From contig NZ_JALXXB010000002.1 of NCBI RefSeq assembly GCF_025144225.1, positions 434,001-498,000 of the forward strand: DNA of 64,000 nucleotides. The letters are read 5' to 3'. Origin of the DNA: Aestuariimicrobium sp. p3-SID1156. Lineage in GTDB: Bacteria > Actinomycetota > Actinomycetes > Propionibacteriales > Propionibacteriaceae. Made by a program: the position numbers and the translations under genes. This document shows, one piece after another, positions 27,099 to 36,203 of this stretch; position 1 is the stretch's first letter; each line of letters begins with the position of its first letter. The notes under the pieces were generated by a model. The model was given only the letters and a program-made list of their open reading frames with translations, made no database searches and was not told the origin of the DNA.

Positions 27099-29406
27099 CC
27101 CAGATTGTGACAGTGCTGCCCTTGGGCGCCATCTTCTGGGCACCCGGATCCTGCATGGCCACGACGTCGAGGCGCATCACCGGGCGGGTGTTGTAGACCA
27201 CCTTCACCGCGAAGCCGGACCGCTCCAGGCGGGTGCGGGCTGACTGCTCATCTCTCCCGGTCACCTTCGGGACAACGACCAGCACGGGTCCTTTGGACAC
27301 CACCAGCGTGACGGTGTCGCCCGCCTTGCCCGTTCCGCGAGCCGGGGTCTGCCGGATCACCTCGCCCTCCGGGATCGTGTCGTGATTCTCACCCGTCGCG
27401 GCGACGGTGAAGCCGAGGTCGGTGAGTGTCGCGCGTGCCCGGTCGTCGGAGCTGCCCACGGTGTCAGGAATCGCGATCGGCTTCGGCCCCGAGGACACCA
27501 CCAGATCCACGGTCGCCTCAGGCTTGAGCCGGACGCCCTCGGCATGCTGGGCCGAGATCACTGTCCCTTTCGCGACCTTCTCGTCGTACTGGGTGCTCAC
27601 CGCCCCAACCTTGAGGTGGCTTGCCTCGATGGCTTCGGTGGCACGCTGCTCGGTCAACCCGACCACCTTGGGCATGGCATAGCGCTCGGGCCCGCGGGAC
27701 ACGACCACGTTCACCGTGGACCCCTTGAGCACGCGCGTACCGGCCTCGGGGGTGGTCGAGATCACCAGACCCTTGGCCACGGACTCCGAATAGGCCTCGG
27801 TGGTGTGCACGGCGAACCCGGACTGGCTCGCCACCACTTCGGCCTGCTCCTGGGTCAGTGAACTGACCGCAGGCGCGGCCGTCCAGCGTCCGTGCTCGAG
27901 GTACCAGTAGCCGTAACCGGTGCCACCGAGGGTGAGGATGAGCAGAAAGAGCAACCCGACCAGCCCACGCCGGCGCTTGTGCACCGGGTCCTGGCTGATC
28001 TGGGGGAAGACCGGGGTGATGGCGCTGCGGGGCCGCCTGACCCGGCTGCTCTCCTCGCTCAGGTCCTCCCCGCCACCGCCTCCGTGGTCCCGCGCTGCAC
28101 TGCCACGGGGACGCCCGGGGCGCGCCGCGGTGGAGTCCAGTGCCCGCGGAGCGCGTCGGGCCCCGGACCCTCCCCGGGGGCCGGCCGGGGGAGGGGGAAC
28201 GGGGCTCCCGGCGCCCACGTGCTGCCAGAGCACCCGTTCGCGGGGCAGATCCACCGGCGACGTGGGGGTTCCCGGCCGGCTGGTGGCCCGGACCTGCCGC
28301 GCCCCGACCGGCTGCCGCGCGCCGATGGCATGCCTCGAGCTCACGGGGGAGGAGGCGCTGCGCTCCCGGAAGGAGACCGGACGCGCCGGCTCCTCGGCGG
28401 CGCGCAGGATTTTCTGGGGGGCCACCGCCGCGGTGGGGGCGGTGTGCTCCAGGTCGTGGTCGTCGACCATGACCGAGGCGCGCATGGCGTCGGTGAGTGC
28501 CGGGTCGTCCATGATGCCCTGGCTGAGGGCGGTGCGAGCCCGGCGCACCAGCTCCAGCAGCGCGCGTCCATCAGCAGGGCGGAGGGCGGGTTGGCGACGG
28601 GTGCAGGCGATGACCAGGGCGTCCAGGTAGGGCGGGATGATGCGTCTCGAATCGCGCTTCCAGGCACCGTCGGCATGCACCAGCGTGCTCGGGGCGGGAA
28701 CATCGTTGTGGACGTGGCTCCACGCGACCTGGATCGGGGTGTCGCCCTTGTGCGGCTTCTGGCCGGTCAACATCTCGAACAGCAGGATGCCGGAGCTGTA
28801 GATGTCGGAGCGCTTGTTGGCGCGTCCATTGGTCACCAGTTCGGGCGGCAGGTAGCTCACGGTGCCGATCAGCAGGCCCTGGGTGGCGGTCGCGGTCTGA
28901 GCCGTGACAGCCCTGGCCAGCCCGAAGTCGGCCACCTTGATCTCGCCGCGCTGGCTGAGCAGCACATTTTCGGGCTTGACGTCGCGATGGACCAGCCCGG
29001 ACTCATGCGCGGAGGCCAATGCATGGACCACCGGCTCGAACAGGTCAAGGGCCCGCAGCGGTTCCAGGGGTGCTTCCCTGGTCAGCACATGGCGGAGGGT
29101 GCAACCATTGACGAACTCCATCACGATGTAGGGGCGACCATTGTCGACGCCCTGGTCGAAGACACTCACCACGTGCGGATTGGAAAGACGTGCGGCGGCG
29201 CGAGCCTCGCGATCGAACTTGCGTGCGAACTCGGCATCGTCGCCGAGCCCGTCGTGCATCACCTTGACGGCGACCTCACGGGTCAGCCGGATGTCCTGGG
29301 CTCGGTAGACGGTTGCCATGCCGCCACGAGCCACTCGAGCCACGATCTCGTAGCGACCATCCAGCACACGCCCCACCATGGGGTCGCTCATGCCACGACT
29401 GGTCAC
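27091..29406 (-). CDS. pknL: PASTA-domain Ser/Thr protein kinase (PknL-like)
   Basis: Transmembrane Hanks-type kinase. 771 residues: kinase domain (about 20-285) with VARGGMATVY, K48 in VAVKVM, HRDVKPENVL and VADFGLARAV; a disordered Pro/Arg-rich linker (about 320-480); one membrane helix (about 490-510, GLVGLLFLLILTLGGTGYGYW); then four extracellular PASTA repeats that bind peptidoglycan fragments or lipid II. Neighbours aroG and a polyprenyl synthase match the mycobacterial pknL locus, although the mycobacterial protein lacks PASTA. GTG at 29406 follows GGAG; ATG at 29391 is possible. Confidence 0.9.
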   Translation of the reverse strand: MTSRGMSDPMVGRVLDGRYEIVARVARGGMATVYRAQDIRLTREVAVKVMHDGLGDDAEFARKFDREARAAARLSNPHVVSVFDQGVDNGRPYIVMEFVNGCTLRHVLTREAPLEPLRALDLFEPVVHALASAHESGLVHRDVKPENVLLSQRGEIKVADFGLARAVTAQTATATQGLLIGTVSYLPPELVTNGRANKRSDIYSSGILLFEMLTGQKPHKGDTPIQVAWSHVHNDVPAPSTLVHADGAWKRDSRRIIPPYLDALVIACTRRQPALRPADGRALLELVRRARTALSQGIMDDPALTDAMRASVMVDDHDLEHTAPTAAVAPQKILRAAEEPARPVSFRERSASSPVSSRHAIGARQPVGARQVRATSRPGTPTSPVDLPRERVLWQHVGAGSPVPPPPAGPRGGSGARRAPRALDSTAARPGRPRGSAARDHGGGGGEDLSEESSRVRRPRSAITPVFPQISQDPVHKRRRGLVGLLFLLILTLGGTGYGYWYLEHGRWTAAPAVSSLTQEQAEVVASQSGFAVHTTEAYSESVAKGLVISTTPEAGTRVLKGSTVNVVVSRGPERYAMPKVVGLTEQRATEAIEASHLKVGAVSTQYDEKVAKGTVISAQHAEGVRLKPEATVDLVVSSGPKPIAIPDTVGSSDDRARATLTDLGFTVAATGENHDTIPEGEVIRQTPARGTGKAGDTVTLVVSKGPVLVVVPKVTGRDEQSARTRLERSGFAVKVVYNTRPVMRLDVVAMQDPGAQKMAPKGSTVTIWVS

Positions 29407-29463
29407 AGAAATGCTCCAAACACGGTTCTTGGGGAAGGAAGAGGCCGTGTCAGCCTGCGGACA

Positions 29464-29469
29464 ATACTA
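29464..29469 (-). promoter_or_regulatory. Candidate -10 element of the PASTA kinase gene
   Basis: TAGTAT on the minus strand, giving a leader of about 50 bases with the GGAG ribosome site; unlike most starts here it is not leaderless. Confidence 0.45.
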
Positions 29470-29594
29470 GGCGCAGGGATCGGCGGGCCCTGACGAGGAT
29501 CCCCGGCGAGTCCCGGGCAGAATTTGTCAGAGGCTACTGCTATTTGCGGGGTGGGCCTTTCTGGCAAGCAGGCGTCCAGCGGGCGTTGACGACC

Positions 29595-29600
29595 TATCCT
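29595..29600 (+). promoter_or_regulatory. -10 element of the ThiE-like gene (leaderless)
   Basis: TATCCT, 6 bases before the GTG at 29607. A leaderless start also excludes a thiamine riboswitch here. Confidence 0.5.
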
Positions 29601-29606
29601 GACAGC

Positions 29607-30413
29607 GTGGTAGCACTCATCGGATTGCGCGAGAACCTGTTGCTCTCCCGCCTGCACCTGGTCGCCGACCTCCGCCGCTTCGACCATCGCGAGGACTTCG
29701 TCGACTTCGTCCATGCCATGTACGGAGCGGGGGTCGACATCATCCAGCTCCGCACGGAGGGTGTCTCCGAGGACAGGGCCCAGAAGCTCTTCGAGGCAGC
29801 AGTCCAGCCCGCCTTCGACCACCGCAAACTCCTGTGCGTGGGCAGTGACCCGAAACTCGCCGCCGCCGTGAAGGCCGACCTGCTGCACCTCAACGACGGC
29901 CCCGGACGAGTCCGGCAGGAGCGGGGCAGGCTGCACCAGTACTCGCTGGTGGGGTGCACCGTCGATTCGATCCATGAGGCTGACCGGGCGCTGACGGTAC
30001 GCGCCGACTGGCTCAGCGTGGGCCCGGTGTTCCCCGGACGCACCCTGTTCGGGCGACGGGAGGGCGGTCTCGACCTGGTTCGCGAGTTCGCGGAGAAGTT
30101 GCCGGTCACCGACGAGCGCAGCGTCCCCTGGTTCGCCACCACCGGCATCACGCTGGACAACCTCGGTGACGTGCTCGACGCGGGGGCTGCCCGGGTGGCG
30201 GTCTCCACCGCGATCATGGACGCCGAGGCGCCAGCTGCCGCAGCAGCTCTCTTCGCCGACCGGCTCCGCGCCCACTGGGAAAGCCTGCCGGGGGCTGGGG
30301 ACCACGCCTTCCGCGTCCTGGGCGGACCTCAGAAGAAGGCCACGTTCAGGGCTGTGCCGCCGATTCCCGGCGATTCCGGGAGCTGGGCGACGACGCGAGA
30401 CCTCTCCCTCTGA
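29607..30413 (+). CDS. Thiamine-phosphate synthase/TenI-like protein
   Basis: 268-residue (beta/alpha)8 protein resembling ThiE: LSRLHLVADL, GVDIIQLRTEG, ADLLHLNDG, VGCTVDSIHEAD, LSVGPVFPGRT and FATTGITLDN. ThiE normally has GCS(T)xHS-E, GPVFxTxTK and GGIxxxN; here several positions differ (Asp for the conserved His in VDS, TT for GG), so it may be a divergent ThiE or a TenI-type aminohydrolase-free paralogue. About 55 extra C-terminal residues follow the barrel. No thi genes are nearby. Confidence 0.75.
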   Translation: MVALIGLRENLLLSRLHLVADLRRFDHREDFVDFVHAMYGAGVDIIQLRTEGVSEDRAQKLFEAAVQPAFDHRKLLCVGSDPKLAAAVKADLLHLNDGPGRVRQERGRLHQYSLVGCTVDSIHEADRALTVRADWLSVGPVFPGRTLFGRREGGLDLVREFAEKLPVTDERSVPWFATTGITLDNLGDVLDAGAARVAVSTAIMDAEAPAAAAALFADRLRAHWESLPGAGDHAFRVLGGPQKKATFRAVPPIPGDSGSWATTRDLSL

Positions 30414-30423
30414 GACGTGGGAC

Positions 30424-30429
30424 TACTAT
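30424..30429 (+). promoter_or_regulatory. Candidate -10 element of the DUF6191-like gene
   Basis: TACTAT, about 84 bases before the ATG at 30513, directly after the ThiE-like gene; it would give a leader of about 75 bases. Confidence 0.3.
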
Positions 30430-30512
30430 GGCAAGAACGTGATCCACCCGGAGCCCCGGGGGAGGTCGAGACATGCTGCGCAGCAGCCCGAGTTGGCGGT
30501 GGTGTTTGCCCG

Positions 30513-30779
30513 ATGACCCAGAACATCTTCGAGATCTTCAATCCGGGTGATCGGCATTGGCGCGAGAACAAGGATTTCGAGAAGGTCCATGTGTTCACCA
30601 CCAAGAAGGGCGGACGCGGCCCGATGAAGGTCGACCTGGACGAGGGCAGCATCGTGCTGCCCTCACGGTTCTCCCGCACCCCTGCTGACGACAAGCCGGT
30701 GCGTCGAGGCTCGAAGCGTCCCGCTGCCCAGGACCCCGTGACCGACCCCGTGAAGGAGTCCGACGGGGATCAGGCCTGA
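30513..30779 (+). CDS. Small DUF6191-like protein
   Basis: 88 residues, soluble, basic and Pro-rich at the C-terminus. The N-terminus MTQNIFEIFNPG, the central KKGGRGPMKVDLDEGSIVL and the tail of low complexity resemble the DUF6191 family of actinobacteria; function unknown. ATG at 30513 fits the family start; no clear ribosome site. Its end overlaps the convergent polyprenyl synthase gene by 10 bases. Confidence 0.65.
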   Translation: MTQNIFEIFNPGDRHWRENKDFEKVHVFTTKKGGRGPMKVDLDEGSIVLPSRFSRTPADDKPVRRGSKRPAAQDPVTDPVKESDGDQA

Positions 30780-31894
30780 CGGTCGACCACGATCGCGGCC
30801 AGTAGTTCCAACGCCTCCCGACCCTCGGTGGTGACCGGGGTCTCGGCGAGAACGGACAGTGCCTGTGCGACGCTGGAGGCGATCTCGCCCTCCACGGCCT
30901 CGTGGGCGCCGACCCCCATGATGATCTCGCGTGCGCGGTCGATCTGTGCGGCCTCTAGGTGGGGATTGCCCAGCATGGCGTCGAGCTCCCTGGCCTGCTC
31001 CCGCGGCGCAGCCGCCAGGGCATGGGCGACCAGTACGGTCCGCTTGCCCTCGCGCAGGTCGTCCCCGGCCGGCTTGCCGGTCTTGTCCTCGTCGCCGAAG
31101 ACACCGAGCAGGTCGTCGCGGAACTGGAAGGCACGCCCGATCAGAGAACCGAAGTCGCCCAGCCTGACCCGGGTGGAGTCCTCGGCCTCGGCCAGTGCGG
31201 CGCCGATCTCCAGTGGGTGGCGCGCGGAGTAGCGCGCCGACTTGTAGTCGACCACGCGGTAGATACGGTCGAGTTCGGCGGCCAGGTTGTCGGGGTTGAG
31301 CGCGTCCTGGTCGGCGAAGAGCTGGGTCTGGCTGACCACGTCCAGGAACTGTCCACAGGTGACCTCCTCGCGCATCTGCTCCAGCAGGCGCGTGGCACGC
31401 TCCCGGGTGGACATCGGCAGACCGGAGCGATCGAACATTTCGGCGCTCCACACCAGCAGCAGGTCCCCGAGCAGGATCGCGCCGGCGCGGCCGAAGGCCT
31501 CGGCGCCACCCCGGCCGTGCTCCCGCTCATGCCACTGCTGTAACTGGCGGTGCACGGCGGGGACGCCGCGGCGTGTGTCCGAGGCGTCCATCACGTCGTC
31601 ATGGACCAGGGCGGAGACGTGCAGCAGGTCGAGGGAGGCGGCTGCGCGCACCAGCCAGCCTGCGTCCTCGGGCTGCTCTGCGATGGCGGTGTAGCCCCAG
31701 TAGCACAACGCAGGCCGGAAGCGCTTGCCGCCGGCGGTGAACTCTGTCGCCAGTCGGTGGAGCGGTTCGAGTTCCTGACCGATCCCCTGGAGGTGTTGCC
31801 CCTTCTCCGCCAGGAATGCGGAGATCGCCTCGCTCACCGCTTCGCGGAAGTCGGCGCCAACGGGGTCATCAGGACGGAATGAGGGAAGAGCCAC
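30770..31894 (-). CDS. Polyprenyl diphosphate synthase (IdsA-like)
   Basis: Condenses isopentenyl diphosphate with allylic diphosphates to give C15-C20 or longer chains for menaquinone, carotenoids or carriers. 374 residues; first Asp-rich motif LVHDDVMDASDTRRG (D99, D100, D103), second FRDDLLGVFGDEDKTGK where the usual DDxxD is DDLLG, normal for actinobacterial IdsA forms, then GDDLREGKRTVL. Product length cannot be read reliably. GTG at 31894 has a -10 box 6 bases upstream. Confidence 0.9.
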   Translation of the reverse strand: MALPSFRPDDPVGADFREAVSEAISAFLAEKGQHLQGIGQELEPLHRLATEFTAGGKRFRPALCYWGYTAIAEQPEDAGWLVRAAASLDLLHVSALVHDDVMDASDTRRGVPAVHRQLQQWHEREHGRGGAEAFGRAGAILLGDLLLVWSAEMFDRSGLPMSTRERATRLLEQMREEVTCGQFLDVVSQTQLFADQDALNPDNLAAELDRIYRVVDYKSARYSARHPLEIGAALAEAEDSTRVRLGDFGSLIGRAFQFRDDLLGVFGDEDKTGKPAGDDLREGKRTVLVAHALAAAPREQARELDAMLGNPHLEAAQIDRAREIIMGVGAHEAVEGEIASSVAQALSVLAETPVTTEGREALELLAAIVVDRQA

Positions 31895-31900
31895 GGATCG

Positions 31901-31926
31901 AGCCTAGCCCGGCCCCGGGGTAGGGT
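31901..31926. promoter_or_regulatory. Divergent overlapping promoters of the idsA-like and DUF1707 genes
   Basis: Minus strand: TAGGCT (31901-31906), 6 bases before the GTG at 31894. Plus strand: TAGGGT (31921-31926), 6 bases before the GTG at 31933. With 17-bp spacers each -35 region falls on the other promoter's -10 box. Confidence 0.55.
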
Positions 31927-31932
31927 GACGTG

Positions 31933-32511
31933 GTGGACTCCGACACGCGCATTGGTTTCGAGGAACGAGACGACGCCGTCCGACGACTCCAGGGCCACCA
32001 CGCGGCGGGTCGACTCGAGATGCACGAGTTCGAGGAGCGGATGCAGTCAGCGCTGCAGGCCCGTACTGCCGGGCAGGTGGCGGCGCTCTTCGATGACCTC
32101 CCCGACGACGGGTGGATCTACGGGCGCACGGCTGCTCCGCTGCCGGTGATGAAGCCGACGGCCGACCTGGTCACCCGGGTGGTGGAGGTGCCCCGGACCA
32201 CTGGAGGGTTCTCGTCCATGGTCTGGGTGGCGCTGCCCCTGATCCTCGTCCTCGCGGCGGGCATCGGGTTCAGGCTCTGGCCGCTGTTCTTCGTTGTCGT
32301 CTTCGGGGCACCTGTCATGGGCGGGCTTCGCTCAGCCTTCCGCACCGACCAGCAGACCATCACCTACGAGCGCGGCGACATCACCTCTGAGGTCCGCGCA
32401 CTGCTGGGGCATGGCCTGAAGATCCAGGCGATCAAGCGCTACCGCGAGGAGACCGGCGCCGACCTGGCCACGGCGAAGTATGCGGTGGAGCAGATCGAAC
32501 GCGGCTCCTGA
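31933..32511 (+). CDS. DUF1707 membrane protein
   Basis: 192 residues. The N-terminal DUF1707 module (about 1-55: IGFEERDDAVRRLQGHHAAG, LEMHEFEERM, ARTAGQVAALFDDLP) is a small SHOCT-like helical domain common in actinobacterial membrane or signalling proteins. Two membrane helices follow (about 95-135), then a cytoplasmic tail IQAIKRYREETGADLATAKYAVEQ that looks like the ribosomal L7/L12-type helix motif found with such proteins. GTG at 31933 was chosen over 31930 from its 6-base distance to the -10 box. Confidence 0.8.
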   Translation: MDSDTRIGFEERDDAVRRLQGHHAAGRLEMHEFEERMQSALQARTAGQVAALFDDLPDDGWIYGRTAAPLPVMKPTADLVTRVVEVPRTTGGFSSMVWVALPLILVLAAGIGFRLWPLFFVVVFGAPVMGGLRSAFRTDQQTITYERGDITSEVRALLGHGLKIQAIKRYREETGADLATAKYAVEQIERGS

Positions 32512-32547
32512 GGGCGCGCCCGCGGGGCCGGGTGAGCGCCTGAGGTC

Positions 32548-34836
32548 TCAGAGGACACGGCGCCAGCGGGCCGGTGCGTCCCCTTCGATGTCGAGAGTGA
32601 CCAGACGCTGCGTCGGACGGGTCAGCGCCACGTAGAGCACCCGCTCCCCACCGGGGTTCTCGGCGACGATGTCGTCGGGGCTGACCACCACGACCGCGTC
32701 GTACTCCAGGCCCTTGGCCTGCAGCGGGGTCACGACGCGCACCCGCTCGGCACCCGGGGCGCCCTCCAGAGCATCGCGGGACAGGTCGATCAAACTCGGC
32801 GGGGCCAGCACGCCGATGGTGCCCTCGACCTGCCCGGCGAGATCGGCGACGTGCCGCGCGAGCGCGGCGGGCAGCTGCTCGACCGGGGCCGTGTCCAGCA
32901 CGGGGTCGACCCCGGTGGAGCGCACAGCATGGGGCAGGTCAGCATGGGGGTGTGCCGCCGTCACCACCTTGGCCGCGAGTCGGAAGACCTCGGCGGGGGA
33001 GCGATAGTTCGTGGAGAGCCGGAAGCGCTGCTGCGGGCCCCTCCCGGCGATGTCGGCGATCGCCTGACGGGTCTCCTCCAGGTGGGGATAGGAGCTTTGT
33101 GCGACGTCGCCCACCAGCGTCCAACTGGCCTGGGGACCGCGGCGACGGAGCATCCGCCACTGCATCGGGGTGACATCCTGGGACTCGTCGACCAACACGT
33201 GGGCGAAGGTCTCCTGCGGATCCTCATCGGGGTCGACCTCGCGCTGTCGGCTGAGCAGGTCGGCGGTGGTGACCAACTCGGGGACGTCGGCTCCGCCCTC
33301 GATGAAGACGGGGCGGTCGGCCTCCGGGTCGGCCTCGGGCAGGCCGATGATCGCCACCAGCTCGTCGAGCAGCGCCACGTCGGCCACCGACCAGCCGGGG
33401 TTCCCGCGACCGCGCGACGAGCGTTCCATCAGGCCGGGGTCGTAGCTGGCGGCCAGCACGTCTCGCTCAGTGGTGGTGAGGTTGGCACCCACCCGGTCGA
33501 GCAGTTCGCGGTCCCCGAGCCGCGCCAGTACGTCGGTGGCCTCCAGTGAGGGCCACCAGGCGTGCATGAACATGACGAAGGAGGCCTGCGAGCTGGCGAG
33601 GTCGTCGAAGACCTCCCGGCCCAGCTCGTGCTCATTGGTGAACTGGTTCCACAGCGCATTCAGCAGCGCCTTCTCGGCGGCCTCACGAGCGCGATTGATG
33701 CGGCGTCCCTCGAGCACCTGGTTGCGGATGGCGGTGAGCTGGGCCGGTTGCAGGGTGAGGACCTCGCCCTTGACCGACACACGCAGGGGCTCCAGGCGCC
33801 CGGTCAACGGCTCATTGGCGACCGCCTTGAGCACCGGCAGCATCCGCAGCGAACCCTTCAGGGTCGCAGCCTCGGGGGCATCCACGCGCTCGGTGCTGAA
33901 GCCGAGCACGTCGCGGGCGACACCGCCCACCGGGTGCAGGGTGACGGCATCCTCGCCCAGGCTGGGGAGCACCCGCTCGATGTAGTTCATGAAGACCGCA
34001 GAAGGGCCGACCACCAGCACCCCACCCCGCTCGAAACGGCGACGGTGGGTGTAGAGGAGATAGGCCGCACGGTGCAGAGCCACCACGGTCTTACCGGTGC
34101 CAGGACCGCCGGCGATCATCGTCACCCCCTGGTGGGGTGCGCGAATCGCCTCGTCCTGCTCGGCCTGGATGGTGGCCACGATGTCGCGCATGGCGTCGCC
34201 GCGCGCACGCGACAGGGAGGCCATCAGCGCGCCCTCGCCCACGATCAGCAGACCGGAATCCTTGCTGGAGTCCAGCAGGTCGTCCTCGATGCCGACCACG
34301 CGGTCGTTGCGGCAGCGCAGCACGCGGCGCCGGATGACGTTCATCGGGGCCTGCGGGGTGGCGCGGTAGAAGGGCTCGGCGGCCGGGGCACGCCAGTCGA
34401 TCACCAGCGGCTCGTAGTCGTCGTCGCGCACGCCGATGCGTCCGATGTAGCGGGTGTCATTGGTCAGGTCGAGGCGGCCGAAGACCAGGCCCTCGTGCTC
34501 GGAGTCCAGGGCTGCCAGCCGCTTGGCGGACTGGTAGGCGAACGCGTCGCGTTCGAACAGGGCCGTGCCGTCCTCCTCACGAAGGTAGTCACCGCGATCG
34601 GTCTGGTAGATCCGCTTGCCCTCGGCGGCCACCTGCTGGGCGGAGCGCGTCGCCACGTCCAGGGCTTGGTAGACCCGGTCGACGTGGGCCTGTTCGCCCG
34701 CGATCTCCTGGCTCACGACGTCATGTTCGGCGCCTTCGGATCCTCCTCGGCCAGCCACGTGGTCATTGCGGTCGACGCCACTGGTCTCGCTGCCGCGCGA
34801 TTCGGAGGGATTTTCAGGGGACTTCTGCTCGTGCAA
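32548..34836 (-). CDS. helD: HelD-like superfamily 1 helicase (RNA polymerase recycling factor)
   Basis: 762 residues. UvrD/Rep-type ATPase: Walker A GGPGTGKTVVALHRAAYLL (Lys about 249), VLVVGPSAVFMNYIERVLP, helicase motif II DESQDVTPMQW, motif GDVAQSSYPH and YVALTRPTQRLV near the end. HelD proteins bind RNA polymerase and free stalled complexes; actinobacterial forms can confer rifampicin tolerance. The N-terminal DRVYQALDVATRSAQQ coiled coil is the part that enters the secondary channel. Start uncertain: TTG at 34836 has ribosome site GAAGGA and a -10 box upstream; GTG at 34716 (722 residues) is the alternative. Confidence 0.88.
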   Translation of the reverse strand: MHEQKSPENPSESRGSETSGVDRNDHVAGRGGSEGAEHDVVSQEIAGEQAHVDRVYQALDVATRSAQQVAAEGKRIYQTDRGDYLREEDGTALFERDAFAYQSAKRLAALDSEHEGLVFGRLDLTNDTRYIGRIGVRDDDYEPLVIDWRAPAAEPFYRATPQAPMNVIRRRVLRCRNDRVVGIEDDLLDSSKDSGLLIVGEGALMASLSRARGDAMRDIVATIQAEQDEAIRAPHQGVTMIAGGPGTGKTVVALHRAAYLLYTHRRRFERGGVLVVGPSAVFMNYIERVLPSLGEDAVTLHPVGGVARDVLGFSTERVDAPEAATLKGSLRMLPVLKAVANEPLTGRLEPLRVSVKGEVLTLQPAQLTAIRNQVLEGRRINRAREAAEKALLNALWNQFTNEHELGREVFDDLASSQASFVMFMHAWWPSLEATDVLARLGDRELLDRVGANLTTTERDVLAASYDPGLMERSSRGRGNPGWSVADVALLDELVAIIGLPEADPEADRPVFIEGGADVPELVTTADLLSRQREVDPDEDPQETFAHVLVDESQDVTPMQWRMLRRRGPQASWTLVGDVAQSSYPHLEETRQAIADIAGRGPQQRFRLSTNYRSPAEVFRLAAKVVTAAHPHADLPHAVRSTGVDPVLDTAPVEQLPAALARHVADLAGQVEGTIGVLAPPSLIDLSRDALEGAPGAERVRVVTPLQAKGLEYDAVVVVSPDDIVAENPGGERVLYVALTRPTQRLVTLDIEGDAPARWRRVL

Positions 34837-34865
34837 GATCTGGTCCTTCGAAAGACTGACGATCC

Positions 34866-34871
34866 AGTTTA
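34866..34871 (-). promoter_or_regulatory. Candidate -10 element of helD
   Basis: TAAACT on the minus strand; transcription would start near 34859, leaving room for GAAGGA before the TTG at 34836. Confidence 0.4.
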
Positions 34872-34943
34872 CCCGGTGGGCGGTCCGGGGACGACAGGTT
34901 CGGGGTGTGAGGGTCGCCACGCCGTCCGGGTTGGGAGTGGAGT

Positions 34944-36200
34944 TCAGGCTCGCCGCGCCCGGCCGAGCTCCTTGTTGGTCGGGCGGATGTCCTCGCCGGT
35001 GAGCAGTTCGTGCACCTCGTAGGTGACCAGGGCGCCGCTGAGCAGTTCGGCCCACGGCTCATTGCCAGCATGGGACGCCGACGAGGCTCGCCACGGCATG
35101 CCCTCCTGCTCGGGAGCCAGCAGGGGGCGCGCGACCCACGTGTCCCAACTGGCGAGGTCCCAGCCGTGGGCCGGGTCTGCCTCGCGCAGGTGGGTGTGGT
35201 CATGGCTGGTGACCAGCACCTGCCCGGCGAGGGTGGTGCGCTGCCAGCCGACCACCGGACCCGACGCGGTGTGGAAAACCGACTCCTGGAGGCCCTCGGG
35301 GGCGTCCAGATCATCATGCAGTTCATGGCTGACGGTCGGGGGACGCACGGCCACGGGCTGCACGGCCCGTCCTCGCCAGCGGGCCCACGCGGAGCCGCGA
35401 CGCAGCGCGGGGGTGGGCGCAACCGCATCGATGTGGGCGTCGGCGTCCCCGGCATCGGGCTCGAGGTCGACCCTGCGTTCGACCAGCCGATCGGTGAGGA
35501 CCTCGACCATGGCGCCCAGTGGCTGGGCCACGCCGGCGGCATCGGCCAGGTGCCAGCGCCCGAAGGTGCGCGGTAGCGTCCAGCGGGTCGCCAACCAGGC
35601 AGGTGCCCGTTCGGGATCACTGGCCCCGGCTCGCCAGCCGGCCATGAGGAGGAGGTCGGCGAGGCGCCGGTCGCGCAGTTCCCTGGCAAGTTGCCCCAGC
35701 GTACGGCGGCCCCACAGCTCCTGGACGCGCGAGGGGCCGAGATCCCCGGCGGGGAAGGGCCGCTCGGTCCCGGTCATCCGGAGGGCCTGCCACACGGTGT
35801 CGGCGCCGTCGAGCAGGGCGGTCCAGCGGTCGGCGGCCGCATCCCCCACGAGTGGGCGCAGGGCGTGCAACTGGCCGCCGCGGTCGTCGGGAAGGAGGAG
35901 CTCGATGCCGTCCTCCCAGCGGTGGACTGCCGGTGGGGCCGGGACCAGATCCAGGTCGTGGCGGGCGAGTTCGGCGGTGAAGGCGCGTCCGGATTTCTTG
36001 AGCAGGTCCCGCCAGGCGGCCGGGAGGGTGATGACGGGCTCGAGGTCGTCGACCAGCACACCCGGCAGGTCGTGGCCGCGAGCACGCCCACCCAGGGGGC
36101 CGGCGGGGTCGAGGCTGACATAGTGGCCGGCCTTGGCCAGGCGCAGGGCGGCGGCGATCCCTGCGAGCGTGCCGCCGGTGATGTGGACGTGGGTGGCCAT
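34944..36200 (-). CDS. FAD/NAD(P)-binding oxidoreductase (phytoene-desaturase-like)
   Basis: 418 residues. The N-terminal dinucleotide fold has GGTLAGIAAALRLAKAGH (GxxxG variant of GxGxxG) followed by GGRARGHDLPGVLVDD, the GG motif of amine oxidase/CrtI flavoproteins. The rest is divergent and no catalytic signature is visible. It follows the DUF4126 gene by 3 bases with no own promoter. A carotenoid or quinone substrate is conceivable given the polyprenyl synthase 3 kb away, but unproven. Confidence 0.7.
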   Translation of the reverse strand: MATHVHITGGTLAGIAAALRLAKAGHYVSLDPAGPLGGRARGHDLPGVLVDDLEPVITLPAAWRDLLKKSGRAFTAELARHDLDLVPAPPAVHRWEDGIELLLPDDRGGQLHALRPLVGDAAADRWTALLDGADTVWQALRMTGTERPFPAGDLGPSRVQELWGRRTLGQLARELRDRRLADLLLMAGWRAGASDPERAPAWLATRWTLPRTFGRWHLADAAGVAQPLGAMVEVLTDRLVERRVDLEPDAGDADAHIDAVAPTPALRRGSAWARWRGRAVQPVAVRPPTVSHELHDDLDAPEGLQESVFHTASGPVVGWQRTTLAGQVLVTSHDHTHLREADPAHGWDLASWDTWVARPLLAPEQEGMPWRASSASHAGNEPWAELLSGALVTYEVHELLTGEDIRPTNKELGRARRA

Positions 36201-36203
36201 CGG

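Noticed and set aside
29407..29606. TPP riboswitch before the ThiE-like gene
   Set aside because: The -10 box is 6 bases before the start codon, so there is no leader; TGTCAG and CTGACA in this region are 70 bases apart and too short to matter.
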